Assembly: GCA_023974075.1 (NCBI GenBank)
Contig: JAMFTG010000557.1
Location: forward strand, 175,487-239,486
DNA length: 64,000 nt
Direction: 5' to 3'
Source of the DNA: Chaenocephalus aceratus
Taxonomy: Eukaryota; Chordata; Actinopteri; Perciformes; Channichthyidae
The notes beneath the pieces are model-generated. The model was given only the letters and a program-made list of their open reading frames with translations. It was not told where the DNA came from and searched no databases. Both the position numbers and the translations under genes were made by a program. Below, piece by piece: positions 52,141-62,639 of the stretch (the stretch's first letter is position 1; every line of letters begins with the position of its first letter).

Positions 52141-53273
52141 CAGGCCCGGTTCTATGGGGGTGCATAAGGGTGCATTGCACCCTCAGTTGAGTCGTTATGC
52201 ACCCTCATTTGAAAAATGAAAAGTGAAAAAAAAAAAAAGTGAAAAATATTACATATATAATAATAATAGTAGTAATAATAATAATAAGAAGAATATTAAG
52301 AAGAAGAATTTAGTTGAAATAAAATAAATTGGAATAGTGGTTAAATAACATTGCTGCATTTATTTGGTCAATTTAAACGGTAAGTAACGTCATTATGTCA
52401 GGTGCGTGTGACCTGTGCCGCTGCGCGTTCGTCATCTGCAAGGTTCTTACAAAGCTATCAGTGTCAGTGATGGACATCAGAAAATGGTTAAAACAACCAG
52501 CCCTTATCGCCAGCAGTAACACTGCATCTACTGCAGGTAATAACAGTTCAGATCATGGGGACATTACGTTACCCGCGGCCACTGTCGTGGACAATAACGC
52601 CCGACTCGCCGGCTTTGCCCGCCTCGGCTTGCCCGCTCGCCGCTTTGCCCGCCTCGCCGGCTTTGCCCGCCTCGCCGGCTTTGCCCGCCTCGCCGGCTTT
52701 GCCCGCCTCGCCCACGGAGGCGGAGCAGCCGCAGCGGTCTTCGTTGCCCCAAACACCGCCACCCCTCAGCGGCCCGCATGTGCCAGAGGACCTAGGCAAA
52801 ACAGAGCCTGCCCAGGTATATTTAAAAAAGTGCCCAACTCGCCTGTAGGCTACTCATTTTGCAGCTCATGGTTTCAAAACAGAGATTGGCTGGAATATTC
52901 ATGTAAAAAATATGCCATCTTCTTTTATGCATGTAGACATTTCGGTTCAAGTAAGTCAGATGCCTTCACCACAACTGGCTACAACAACTGGCGCCATGCT
53001 CTTATAGGCTACGTGATAAGGGACTGGGAAGGCATGAATCAAGCAAAGAGCACATAGACCCATATATCTCTTCATTTTGCTCTCAAAGTGCACCAGATTG
53101 ATGCTTTTAACTTCAATATTTTAAAGAAAATCTTCCCGGGGGAGCAGGCCCCCGGACCCCCCTACAGGAGGTGAGGACCCTCCTAGAGGAGATGAGGACC
53201 ACTAGGGTGTTAGGTCCACTCCCTCTCTAATCTCAGATGCACCCTGAGTCATTTTGTTCTGGAACCGGGCCTG
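52141..53273 (+). mobile_element. hAT element inserted in gag, 8-bp TSD
   Basis: 1,133 bp starting CAGGCCCGGTTC and ending GAACCGGGCCTG, a 12-bp perfect inverted pair. ACGCGGCC is duplicated at 52133-52140 and 53274-53281. It holds one open frame with a TTF zinc finger but not the catalytic part, so it is internally deleted. It belongs to the same broad ZMYM1/DUF4371-type group as the fragments in the LRR introns. Confidence 0.9.
52395..53057 (+). CDS. Truncated hAT transposase, TTF zinc-finger N terminus
   Basis: 220 codons. The C-terminal third contains FCSSWFQNRDWLEYSCKKYA, FYACRHFGSS and FTTTGYNNWRHAL, a TTF-type zinc-finger region that in full-length hAT proteins binds DNA. The DDE and hAT dimerisation parts are missing. 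Residues about 70-107 contain an in-frame 18-bp tandem repeat giving RLAGFA units, which also keeps frames open on the minus strand. MDIRKWLKQPA is typical of ZMYM1-like N termini and may mark the true start (52470). Confidence 0.65.
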   Translation: MSGACDLCRCAFVICKVLTKLSVSVMDIRKWLKQPALIASSNTASTAGNNSSDHGDITLPAATVVDNNARLAGFARLGLPARRFARLAGFARLAGFARLAGFARLAHGGGAAAAVFVAPNTATPQRPACARGPRQNRACPGIFKKVPNSPVGYSFCSSWFQNRDWLEYSCKKYAIFFYACRHFGSSKSDAFTTTGYNNWRHALIGYVIRDWEGMNQAKST

Positions 53274-53884
53274 ACGCGGCCTGAAGAACATTTCTGGCCA
53301 GACTTATGTGGACTTCACGAGGGAGAAGAAAATCCTCTTTGACAGGTGGTGTAGAGCTTGTAAAGATGATAACATTACCTCAATGTGTGAACTAATGATG
53401 CTGGGGGAGTTTAAATACTGTGTACCAGAGCGTACTGTAGTTCATTTAAATGAGCAAAAAGTATCTACCCTTCAGCAGGCTGCCACTCTAGCAGATGAGT
53501 TTGCATTTACTGTACACATAAAAGCATTTTTTCTCAGCGTGATCCCCCTCATCAAGAGCCTGATTCCCCTCAGCGAGATTTTTTCCATAGAGCTCGTGAC
53601 ACATACGTTCCCCGTGCCAGTTTTCCAGTATCAGGTCAGAAGCTAGAAAAGCCTTGTTTTTTTTGTCATAACCCTGGTCATTTGATAGCAGACTGTGCAG
53701 CTTTGAAGCGAAAGCAGGCCGCCACTATGTCGGATGAGGAAGGGATTGTGCTATCACACAGTGGTGTTTTGGCTCAGAGCAATTCTCCTCATCGTGTTGG
53801 TTTCCGGAAAGCTCGTAACAGGCGTGCAACACATGCTCATTATGTTTCTCTTCCAGGACCCAAGAAAAAGAGATTAGAGGTTTC

Positions 53885-54350
53885 TCAATACTCTAATTTC
53901 CCCTCCTCGACTCCTCGGTCCTCCGGTAGTGACCCGGAAATGGATTTCAGCGCGCCATGTTGAAGGACATCTCATTTCTCTAAATGCACATCGAGGACCA
54001 AGCATCGAGGAGGCTCTCTGGAGGAGCTCTAACCGAGGAGACACTGATGGGTCCTCCACGGCTCCTCCGCGGACGCATTTCCGGGAACGGTGGAGGTGTT
54101 ACGCACGGCTGGACTTATCTCAGCCAATGACAGCTCTGTATGCATCCCCTGGATATTATTTTAGAAACTGCTCTCATCGCGATGCGATGTTTACAGTGAG
54201 AACAGCTGTGAGGTCCGTGCAGAAAGCAGAGCAGTGTGTAAAATATATATCACTCAGTATGACAGGCCTACATTACTCTCTGTATTTGTATGCTGTAGTT
54301 TAGTAGATATCTACAAACAAAGAGTCGATCTTTCCTCCAAGTTCCGCACT
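53885..54350 (+). repeat. Dispersed repeat R2 with fold-back-like 5' part, copy b
   Basis: Starts with TAATTTCCCCTCCTCGACTC and CATCTCATTTCTCTAAATGC, echoing the fold-back at 2493-2642, and continues into the R2 block (GCGATGCGATGTTTACAGTG, GCAGAAAGCAGAGCAGTGTG, TTTAGTAGATATCTACAAAC). It ends the gag relic. One composite family could explain both loci. Confidence 0.65.
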
Positions 54351-54484
54351 GCATGTTTGTGATTAAGGTGCTTGTTCAAAGCCAGATAGAAGAGTCTGCA
54401 CACCGGGCATTCGGACGACATCCTTACTAAAACAGACACATGGAATTTTATTTAAATTATTTTCTGTTTCTCCGTTTATATGCG

Positions 54485-54755
54485 TTAGCGTAACCGGTGA
54501 TTGCAACAATCGGTCCGATGCTTCAATGCATGGTACACAGACCAAGGGAGGACTTGGGTTACCACCAGGTTAAATGGTCCCACCTCCGCACCAACGCGGG
54601 GCTGGTGATGGCAACATTGGGTCCGATGCATCAATTCATGGTGCCCCGACCATGAGAGGGTTTGGGGTGCCCCGGAACCAGGCAGTACCCCAGCAGGAAA
54701 CACGTTTTATGGTCAAAGGAGGAAAGAGTGATAGAACCGGGGTAAAGCAAAGAAA
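54485..54755. repeat. Two-unit 107-bp tandem repeat
   Basis: GTGATTGCAACAATCGGTCC (about 54497) and GTGATGGCAACATTGGGTCC (about 54604) begin two diverged direct copies, both followed by GATGC.TCAAT.CATGGT and a GGTT.CC.. block. Family unknown. Confidence 0.6.
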
Positions 54756-55540
54756 GTGTCCGACAATAGTGACTTGTGAGGCGGCCAGAGAGTATGTCAT
54801 CTCTCGGTCCTATTCTCCAGGCAATGCAGTACCAGAACTGGGTCAAATTGACCAACATGTAAAAAAAATAAGTTTCAATTCATCCATGGAAAAGGGCTGA
54901 AAATGAAAAAAGTATCCGAAAATAGTGCATCATGAGCCCGCAAGAGTCCCCTGTATCTGAAATAGTGTCTCATAAGGCGGGTAGAGTCCCCTGACAACTC
55001 TCCATACATTCCTCCAGAGTCAGAAAAAGTGTGAGTTAACTTTTTGGAGAACCATAGAAAAGGGGTGAAAATGGAAAAAAGTATCCGAAAATAGTGTCTC
55101 ATAAGGCGGGTAGAGTCCCCTGACAACTCTCCTTACATTCCTCCAGAGTCATTAAAAGTCTGAATTCACTTTTTGGAGATCCATAGAAAAGGGGTGAACG
55201 TGAGAAAATGTATCCAAAAATAGTGTCTCATAAGCCGGGTAGAGTCCCCTGACAACTCTCCTTACATTCCTCCAGAGTCAGAAAAAGTGTGAGTTAACTT
55301 TTTGGAGAACCATAGAAAAGGGGTGAAAATGGAAAAAAGTATCCGAAAATAGTGTCTCATAAGGCGGGTAGAGTCCCCTGACAACTCTCCTTACATTCCT
55401 CCAGAGTCAGAAAAAGTCTGAGTTAACTTTTTGGAGAACCATAGAAAAGGGGTGAAAATGGAACAAAGTATCTGAAAATAGTGTCTCATAAGGCGGATAG
55501 AGTCCCCTGACAACTCCCCTTACATTCCTCCAGAGACCAG
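54756..55540. repeat. About 130-bp tandem repeat, five to six units
   Basis: Units start AATAGTGTCTCATAAGGCGG near 54961, 55091, 55220, 55347 and 55477, with an AGAGTCCCCTGACAACTC block and AACCATAGAAAAGGGGTGAA. Unit length drifts between about 127 and 131 bp. The reverse complement matches the TTATGAGGCACTATTTTCAG region of the long LRR-intron insert. Confidence 0.82.
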
Positions 55541-55810
55541 TTCAAAAGCTTAAAGTTTGGTAAGAACCATGCTGGGGGGTCTCCATGCAAAAACTGGGTT
55601 TCCGATTTCGTGCAGATGGTAGCTTGAAAATGATGAATGCATTTTTTTGACGGAGAAGGGGAGGCTTGGATTCCCCTCTCCGTTGTAAGTTGCAACGGGG
55701 GAGTGGAAAAGTGTCCGGGGCTTCGGCCCGAAGCGCCGAAGGGTTGAGCTTTTTTGAGCCCCTTCTCCGTTGGCACTTAGTCGTTTTTTCGAGAATTTTT
55801 TAAGATATAA
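55541..55810 (+). repeat. Dispersed repeat R3, copy b
   Basis: Direct continuation of the tandem block, homologous to the reverse complement of 13917-14165. Contains GAACCATGCTGGGGGGTCTC and CTTCGGCCCGAAGCGCCGAA, the latter able to form a short hairpin. Confidence 0.6.
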
Positions 55811-56940
55811 TTGACCGTTTTCTTTACTTTTTTTTTCTTTCCACGGGTGGGGGCGCATGACAGGCCGCCTATGAGCTCCCAAATGTGGCCTGGAACCTCC
55901 AGGAATTGTGGGCTAAGCTCCATAAACTGACAAAGTCACCCAGAAATGTCACTTTTATAGCCCAAAAATATATAATACAAATACATTTAAATAGTAAAAG
56001 GTACAATTGTGCTCCGAATTACCCGGAATTTGATTTATATAGCCCCATGATAGTGAATACAAATAATTTTCATGGAAAAAAGTGTTTAATATGTTCGTAA
56101 TGATGGCAGCAGGTTCACTGCTGTTAGCAGGGTCTCACACTCACAGGCACCTATGCAGAGATCCAGGGTGATGCACAAGGCTTTCCTACCCAGCAATGAG
56201 TCTTTGAAAGCTGGGGAAAAGTGCTGTGAATAGAGCGAGAGAGCAGCCAGAGAGAAGCGGGGTGTGAGACTCACACAGAGACACAGAGAGCTCCTTGCAG
56301 CACATGGCTCTCCCACCCAGACTGCACCCAGGGAACAGGCTGTTTCACAGCACTTTACAAGCCAGGAAAAGTGATTGAATCCTGGGTATACATGTTTTAA
56401 ATAGTCTGATAACTACAGGGCACATCACCGCATTTTACAAGCCAGGGTAGGTGCCTGAATCCTGGGTAAACATTGTTTAATTGTTTAAGTGTTTTTAAAT
56501 GTGTGGAACAGTGTTTTGTCTCTCCCGTCATTGACCGGAGAAATTGGGTCGATGTTGTATTCAATCTGACCGTTAATATTCCAGTGAGGCGAAGTACGTG
56601 TTAATTAATGTTAATTTTGTCCCAAAACCGGAGCATTCCCTCACCCTATTTAGAGACAATGGACGTCCACTCTCGGGAGAGAGACCTCCAGCATGTGTCC
56701 CTGAAATGGGGACTCAGGTTATTTCACACATCCAGGACAGAGACCAGGTAAATCACCTCTCTGTGGCCCCTCCAAGACCCCCAAAGGACGGATCAATTGG
56801 TGTAATTGTTGAATATTTGCTTTCTATTATCTGCCCGAGACTTCTGCTTTCAGACGTAGTTATTTATGGAGTTATTACCAGAACTGATAATAATCCAATG
56901 CAGAGGCACTAATGTGATATAAAACGTTGTTACCTGTTTC
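55811..56940. other. No gene recognised
   Basis: Short frames only. CTACAGGGCACATCACCGCA and TTTACAAGCCAGG recur within 56340-56460 as a small local duplication. A 104-codon frame at 56598-56912 has no recognisable domain. Confidence 0.4.
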
Positions 56941-57490
56941 CTAGAATCTGACTTTTCTTTTCTTAGAATTCGACTTTTTTCTTAGAATTCCACTTTTTTC
57001 TCAGAACTTGACTTTTTTCTTAGAATGTGACTTTTTTTCTCAGAACTTGACTTTTTTCTTAGAATCTGACTTTTTTTCTTAGAATTCCACTTTTTTCTTA
57101 GAACTTGACTTTTTTCTTAGAATCTGACTTCTTTTCTTAGAATTCCACTTTTTCTCAGAACTTGACTTTTTTTCTTAGATTTTGACTTTTTTCTTAGAAT
57201 GTGACTTTTTTTCTCAGAACTTGACTTTTTTCTCAGAACTTGACTTTTTTCTTAGAATCTGACTTTTTTCTTAGAATTCCACTTTTTTCTTAGAATTCCA
57301 CTTTTTTCTTAGAATTCCACTTTTTTCTCAGAACTTGACTTTTTTCTTAGAATCTGACTTTTTTCTTAGAATTCCACTTTTTTCTTAGAATTCCACTTTT
57401 TTCTCAGAACTTGACTTTTTTCTTAGAATCTGACTTTTTTCTTAGAATTCCACTTTTTTCTCAGAACTTGACTTTTTTCTCATAATTTGA
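56941..57490. repeat. 18-19-bp T-rich minisatellite
   Basis: About thirty units alternating between TTTTTTCTTAGAATTCCAC, TCTTAGAATCTGAC and TCTCAGAACTTGAC variants. Strong pyrimidine bias on the plus strand. Ends in CTCATAATTTGAGA. Confidence 0.93.
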
Positions 57491-58109
57491 GATTTCTTTT
57501 TAAAATAATTTTGTGACATGCGCACTGAAGAGACTTACAATTATTTGCCCTAGACTTCTGCTCTCAGACGTAGTTAATTATGAAGTTATTACCCTATCCG
57601 ATGCAGAGGCACTAATATAATATAATACATTATTTTATATATATTATAGATGTATATTTATGTAGTCTTAAAGTTACAACCGGCCCTTTGAGTGCAACCT
57701 TAATGCTGATGTGCCCGTGATGAGATTGAGTCTGACCCCCTGCATTACAGTGATCCTTTTTAACAACTCTGGTTCAGCAGGAGGTTGAGATTAGGAACAA
57801 AGGTTATAGGAGCCAGCATGCTTATTCAGCCTGAGGCAATCAACTCCATTATTGTTGTTATTTTAGATCACACACATCTGTATTTAATCATCACTTCCGG
57901 TGTTTGTCACATGCTTCTTGTTGGTTTGTTTTTAGTCAACCTGTTGTTTGCCAGTAATGAATACAACACAGAGGGTGAGCTCATGTTCTGTTGAACGTTT
58001 GCTCCTCTCTAAGTTACAAACTGTAAAGAGAGAAATATAGAATGTGTGATATTGGGTTTTGTCAATAAACGTTGATCGATTGATTCCTCTTCTCTCTTTC
58101 TCGTTGCAG
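57491..58109. other. Upstream of nemp1 exons; no exon recognised
   Basis: A hydrophobic 69-codon frame (57785-57994) lacks splice signals at both ends and does not match NEMP. TAGACTTCTGCTCTCAGACG near 57551 repeats a phrase from 56840 on the other side of the minisatellite. Confidence 0.4.
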
Positions 58110-58373
58110 AGTTTGATATTTATCTGTTTCTGGTTTTCCTCTCCGGAGCGTTGTTGTTCGTCTTTGCAGTCTTACTCAGCTGGTCACTTTTTATGAGGAC
58201 TATTTAACAACACTAAGATGCATTTAAATTAAAAGGATAATAACATATTGAACCACTCGTCTTTCTCCCCTCCATAAAGGAGTCAAGTGTTCTTCTATTC
58301 TGCTGGTATGAGCACCGGCTTGATCGCCTCTCTCATCATCGTCTTCTTCATTCTGGCTCGCTTCCTGCCCAAG
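58110..58373 (+). CDS. nemp1: nemp1-like nuclear envelope membrane protein, two exons (partial)
   Basis: Exons 58110-58192 and 58280-58373. The first reads FDIYLFLVFLSGALLFVFAV then LLSW; the second SQVFFYSAGMSTGLIASLII then VFFILARFLPK. These match the first two transmembrane helices of NEMP1/TMEM194 (human FDPKLFLVF..., SQIFYYSTGM...ASLLIIIF..., MPK). The codon TG|G at the junction joins the exons in phase; the first donor (GTCACT) is weak, the second (AAG|GTAAGG) good. Upstream exons and the remaining membrane exons are not visible here, so this is either a fragment or part of a gene with very large introns. nemp2 is an alternative. Confidence 0.65.
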
Positions 58374-59883
58374 GTAAGGACTCATTTTAATGCCATGTTC
58401 AACAGATGTTGGGTTTTCCTCCAGAGGGTGGGTGGCATCTCCTTTAGGGAAAAGGTGAGGTCAGTCATGGGGAGGGACTTTTCATACCAAGGACACTTAA
58501 CCAATAAACAAACACCCACGGACCACCTGACTCCCCAGATATCCAGAAACAAAAGGCCTGCTCACCACTCCAACAGTTTATAACAAACTACAGCCTGATA
58601 ACGGCAGCTTAACTTCTATTTATCGCCTCGTTCACACATTAAATCAACATCACAACTACAACTACAGATTCTACAAGCATTTCCTTCATATGAGATTTAA
58701 AATGCTCTCAGGTTTTACACCTCTTATGAAAAGTAGACTACATTTATTACGGAGTTTATGTCAGAGCCGACAGACTCTCAGAAAGATCGTTTTCTACTGA
58801 GAGAAATGCAAAACACACCACCTGTAGTACGACTCAACCCTCTGCTGTGGATTTTCAAAATAAAATACAAACTATGGTTGCAGGCCCAAGTTCAACATGA
58901 ATTCAACATTAAACACAAGTTCATTATTTACACTGTTCCATTTATTTAGCATTGGGATAAGCGTTAAAAGATCGATGGATGGTTTAACGGGTAAATTCCC
59001 TTTGGCCTCCAGAGAGGGCAAAAGTACACACATCCTTTACTCAAGTAGAAGTACAGATACTCGTGTTTAAAAATACTCTGGTGAAAGTAGAAGTACTGAC
59101 TAAACTTATTTACTCAAGTCATAGTAAAGAGGCTTTGAAGTGTACTTCAGTAAAAAGTACCCATAACTAGCAGCTGCTTTAAAGAGTACCTGACCTCCCT
59201 TTATATCAATAGAACAATAATGTCATTGTTAGCTAATGAATGTTTCCATGCTGAACAACGGCAACATGACAACGTTTCCATTGGTCTGTTATGGCAGATT
59301 CCTTATAACAGCGTATTTCTCACTTATTCATTAAGGTAACACAGGTCAGGGAGGCCCCATCGTCTTTGCTAATTATTACCAGATGTATTCACGCTAAGTA
59401 AATTGACCAAGGTCAGCGGAAGACCAAAGAGGCCATGATTAGAATAAAATGCTGTTAGTCTTGCCAATTGGATAATTCATATCCTGCAAGACTCCTAAAG
59501 AGGTCATGAGATAGTAGTCTTCTAGGTGATGTACCCCATTATTATTTGTTGTTGTGCAACTGACTAATAATTTATCTCAACCATATCTGTGTTTGTGTTT
59601 TATTGATCTCTCTATCTCTGTGTTAACATTTAAAGTTGGTGAGCCATTAATTGCACTAAAAATCTCCATTCTCAAAGTGGCAGTCTGTTCAGATCTACTT
59701 TAGAGTTTCTGTTGTAACCCCAGCTTTATATAGTGTCTTCTGCTGATCAATCATTGCTGAACATATTGACCATAAACATGTGGAAATAACTAATGCTGAT
59801 AACACTTAGTACTTTGAGCATGTTATCATGAAAACAACAATAAAACACACCATACCAATATACTGTACATTATCTAGAACACA
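58374..59883. other. No further exon recognised; MITE fragment at 59016-59180
   Basis: The expected next NEMP exon is not seen. At 59016-59180 the sequence AAAAGTACACACATCCTTTA, then CTCAAGTAGAAGTAC, is another unamplified piece of the hAT-MITE family behind the 33-bp minisatellites. Confidence 0.45.
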
Positions 59884-60207
59884 TGTGTCAAACTCAAGGC
59901 CCGGGGGCCAAATCCGGCCCGTGGTGGATTTAATTTCGGCCCGCAGGATAATTTCTAATTACTATTAGATCTGGCCCGCCGGTATATTGCACCTTCACTC
60001 CATCCTGAGGCTCTCCTCCGCTCAGAGCCGGACCCCAAACATTGATGACCTTGCTCCGAAGATGAGATGCCAAGTATCTGAACTAGCATCACAGAGCAGC
60101 AACCTGAGTTTACATGCACTTTCTCTCTCACGACAGCAGGGCATGTTTGGTTTTTTCTTTGAGGGAATAGTTTTTTTTAAGCTGTTGCTGGCCTGTGGAA
60201 AAATGTA
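59884..60207 (+). mobile_element. hAT-Charlie-like relic
   Basis: Opens with TCAAACTCAAGGCCCGGGGG, then CCAAATCCGGCCC, the usual start of Charlie-type hAT copies in vertebrates. A frame at 59987-60208 reads LHSILRLSSAQSRTPNIDDL, then APKMRCQVSE, close to the C-terminal end of GTF2IRD2/ZBED-type hAT transposases. Most of the element is deleted. Confidence 0.6.
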
Positions 60208-61840
60208 ATCAGAAGAAATGACTCTGGAAAAGCTGCAGATAGAGCCATAAGAAATGAATGCAACTGATTATTTAATGTTTTTATAGGCAATCATTTAACA
60301 AACATTAATGATTTACTGGTACCTGTATGATGGAGTGTAGGTCTCACATATGTTGATAATCAGTTTACCAATGTTCAAAAAGTATGTTTATGGTTTCTAC
60401 ATCTTCCTAAAAATCTAATTCAAGGACTTTTCAAGGACTTGACAGGCCGTATTCCCTCAAGTTCAAGGACCCAACACAGTTTAGTTTGAGACGCGGATGG
60501 AAGTAGATTACTGTTGTGAGAAGGAGCAGGCTTTACGGAAGCTCAGAGACTAAGAGAGAGAAAGAGTTACAGTGAGGGCAGACTGTCTCTTGCTTTCTCT
60601 AACACAGCAAAACAATATGTAGGCTGAGCGACAGAGACATAGACTTGTTTACAAGTTGAAGAGCAAATTAAATAGCTGACATGTTCAACAATGTACAATA
60701 TATATAAACTCAAACACATTTCATTGCCAAAGTGCATTTTCATTATCTCTAAAGGCCAAACATTGTTTATTGTAATATCTACAATGAATGGTGTGCATTA
60801 GTGTGAAGGAAATATGTTGGTATTATTTTAGTATTATTTATAAAACAATAAAAATATATAATGTGGAACATCAAATATTAAAATACTTGTTTATTAAAAT
60901 GACTTCATGGCAGGTCAGTGAAAACAGGTCAATGCAACAAAATAATGATCATCCACTTGTTCAAACATTGATGACAGTGAGATAAGGTGACCTCAATGAG
61001 GCTGTTCATTGGCTGATATGATCAAAGACTTCCCAGAAACCAAAGTCAGATGACTATCAAATATATATTCTCTCTTTGCTTCCTCAATAAATGCAGGATA
61101 GTTACAAAGTCTGACTTTTAAAGAACAACACAAAGTTATAAAAACATCTACAGGCAGGAAGTAGCAGCTTTATCTGATCTTCAGAACAACCTTATTCGTC
61201 CTAACTGATATTAAACAAAAAGTGCTGAGTCATGAATTCAAAATTTGACAAAGTGTAAAGCATCTGAAAAAAGAGTGACTGTGTTCATAGAGCCTGAGAT
61301 CTCACCAACATCTGAAACAACAGCAATTTAGATCTAGATGTGAACAGGCAGACATAAATATTACAGGAAGAGTTAGAAAGTAGAGATCATAATACTAACA
61401 TTATCTCCTTCAAAATATATAACATTTCAATGATATGCCTTAGAATAATGACGCCATTGGTGTTTAGATCGGTTCCCTGAACGCCTCGCTTCACAATGCA
61501 GTTCTGTCTGTTACCTGGACGCAGACAGAAAATATGTTATCAACATTTTGGTTTCACATTTTGTTTGGAAGAAACGCAGTGGACCTTTTCATTAGCAGCT
61601 CTCTTAGCACCTGCGACCAAGTCATACAAACATATGATTTACCCGACCACTGTCACTTCTGTCATGGTTTGGGATTTTGTTAACATTTTCCACCTTTTTA
61701 TTTTGAAATGTGTTCCTCCTTGTGTCTTGTCTGGTCCTACTTCCTGTGTTTCAATCAATCAATCACAATCAATAGGATACGGCTGTAATAGGCCTAAGGC
61801 CTTTAGTCGCTCATAAATATATAAGTAGATCACTGATTCT
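60208..61840. other. No gene recognised
   Basis: AT-rich intergenic DNA. A short block near 60420-60480 (AAGGACTTTTCAAGGACTTG) is a familiar dispersed repeat motif in fish. No exon supported. Confidence 0.4.
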
Positions 61841-62010
61841 TTATTTACTATGGATGCTGGCAACAGTCACATCGTCCAAAGTGAAGGTGATGTTTGACCA
61901 GTAATGGTCGAGGCGGGATTTGAGACAGTTAACCGTCTTGGATGTGACAACGCTTTCTGGCAGATCATTCCACAAGTCAACCCCACGCAGATCTTGCCTT
62001 CCTGTGTCTG
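61841..62010 (-). mobile_element. LINE C-terminal fragment
   Basis: Minus-strand residues LRGVDLWNDLPESVVTSKTV, then NCLKSRLDHYW, are the final C-terminal motif (VxxWNxLPexVv...vnxFKxrLD) of Rex1/CR1/L2-type LINEs. Only the last 50-60 codons are left. Confidence 0.6.
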
Positions 62011-62370
62011 ATTGTCTCATTGTGTTCACCTGTTGCCCTTGTGTTTCTGCCTCCCCTGCCCAGCTGTGTCTTGTCCTGTGATTACCCTTCTGTGTATTTA
62101 GTCTGGTCTTCCCTGCTCTCCATGTCCGATCGTCTTTAATGTCACGCTCCATGTTGGTCCATGTTACCTGCTCGTCTTCCGTGTCCGTGCTACCTGCCTG
62201 TTCCCTTCTGTAAGTGTGTTCCTGTCTGTCCTGCTCCCCGCTTTTTGTTCATGTTAAGTTTCTTGTTTTTTCCTGTCATCGGCTTTTTAATAAAACTCGT
62301 TTTTTGTTACCTGACCTTTGTCCTCTTAACTGCATTTGGGTCCTGATTTTCCCCAACCCTGACAACTTCC
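62011..62370. repeat. Retroelement 3'-end-like repeat
   Basis: Contains a CTTGTGTTTCTGCCTCCCC block, TTTTTAATAAAACTCGTTTT and TGCATTTGGGTCCTGATTTT, ending CCCTGACAACTTCC. I recognise the style of a common teleost repeat. The reverse complement is loosely similar to 24893-25000. Confidence 0.4.
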
Positions 62371-62388
62371 AGGAGGCCATATAAGACA

Positions 62389-62583
62389 ATGGATATGACT
62401 CACTTTGACAATCTCCCTCCTTCATTACAACCAAAAAAGATATCATCACAAATGTACAAACTATTTTCTAAACACAACAACACTGTTTCCATACCAACAC
62501 ACAAATGGGCATCAGATCCAAATCAGACAGACATTAACTGCCACACCATCAGTAATAAAACATTTAGCATGTCCCGTAACTGA
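62389..62583 (+). mobile_element. Possible L1-type LINE fragment
   Basis: 64 codons reading LPPSLQPKKISSQMYKLFSK, then THKWASDPNQTD, resemble the linker after the reverse transcriptase in L1-clade elements (isxiYxxl...kWExDL). Too short for certainty. Confidence 0.35.
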
Positions 62584-62639
62584 AATACAACTCATTCAAT
62601 ACAAGTGACCCGGTTTCGGTCGGAGGTCATGAGAAAGCT

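Larger units (their letters stand above)
51700..53870 (+). mobile_element. Gypsy-type retrotransposon gag, interrupted
   Basis: Gag-like frame from ATG 51804 reads FRESEVETYFGAFERIAAAL and KLVGKAQEACSSL, the capsid/SCAN-like region of fish Gypsy-type elements. It is cut at 52140 by a hAT element. It resumes at 53282 (VDFTREKKILFDRWCRACK; VSTLQQAATLADEF). Removing the insert and one target copy (1,141 bp) restores the phase exactly. A CCHC zinc knuckle (C-x2-C-x4-H-x4-C) lies at 53655-53696 but in another phase, so a frameshift lies between about 53520 and 53650. No protease or reverse transcriptase follows; another repeat begins near 53885. A dead relic. Confidence 0.75.

Noticed and set aside
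57785..57994. A hydrophobic 69-codon frame before the nemp1 exons, as a further NEMP exon
   Set aside because: No acceptor or donor fits and the residues do not resemble the lumenal part of NEMP proteins.
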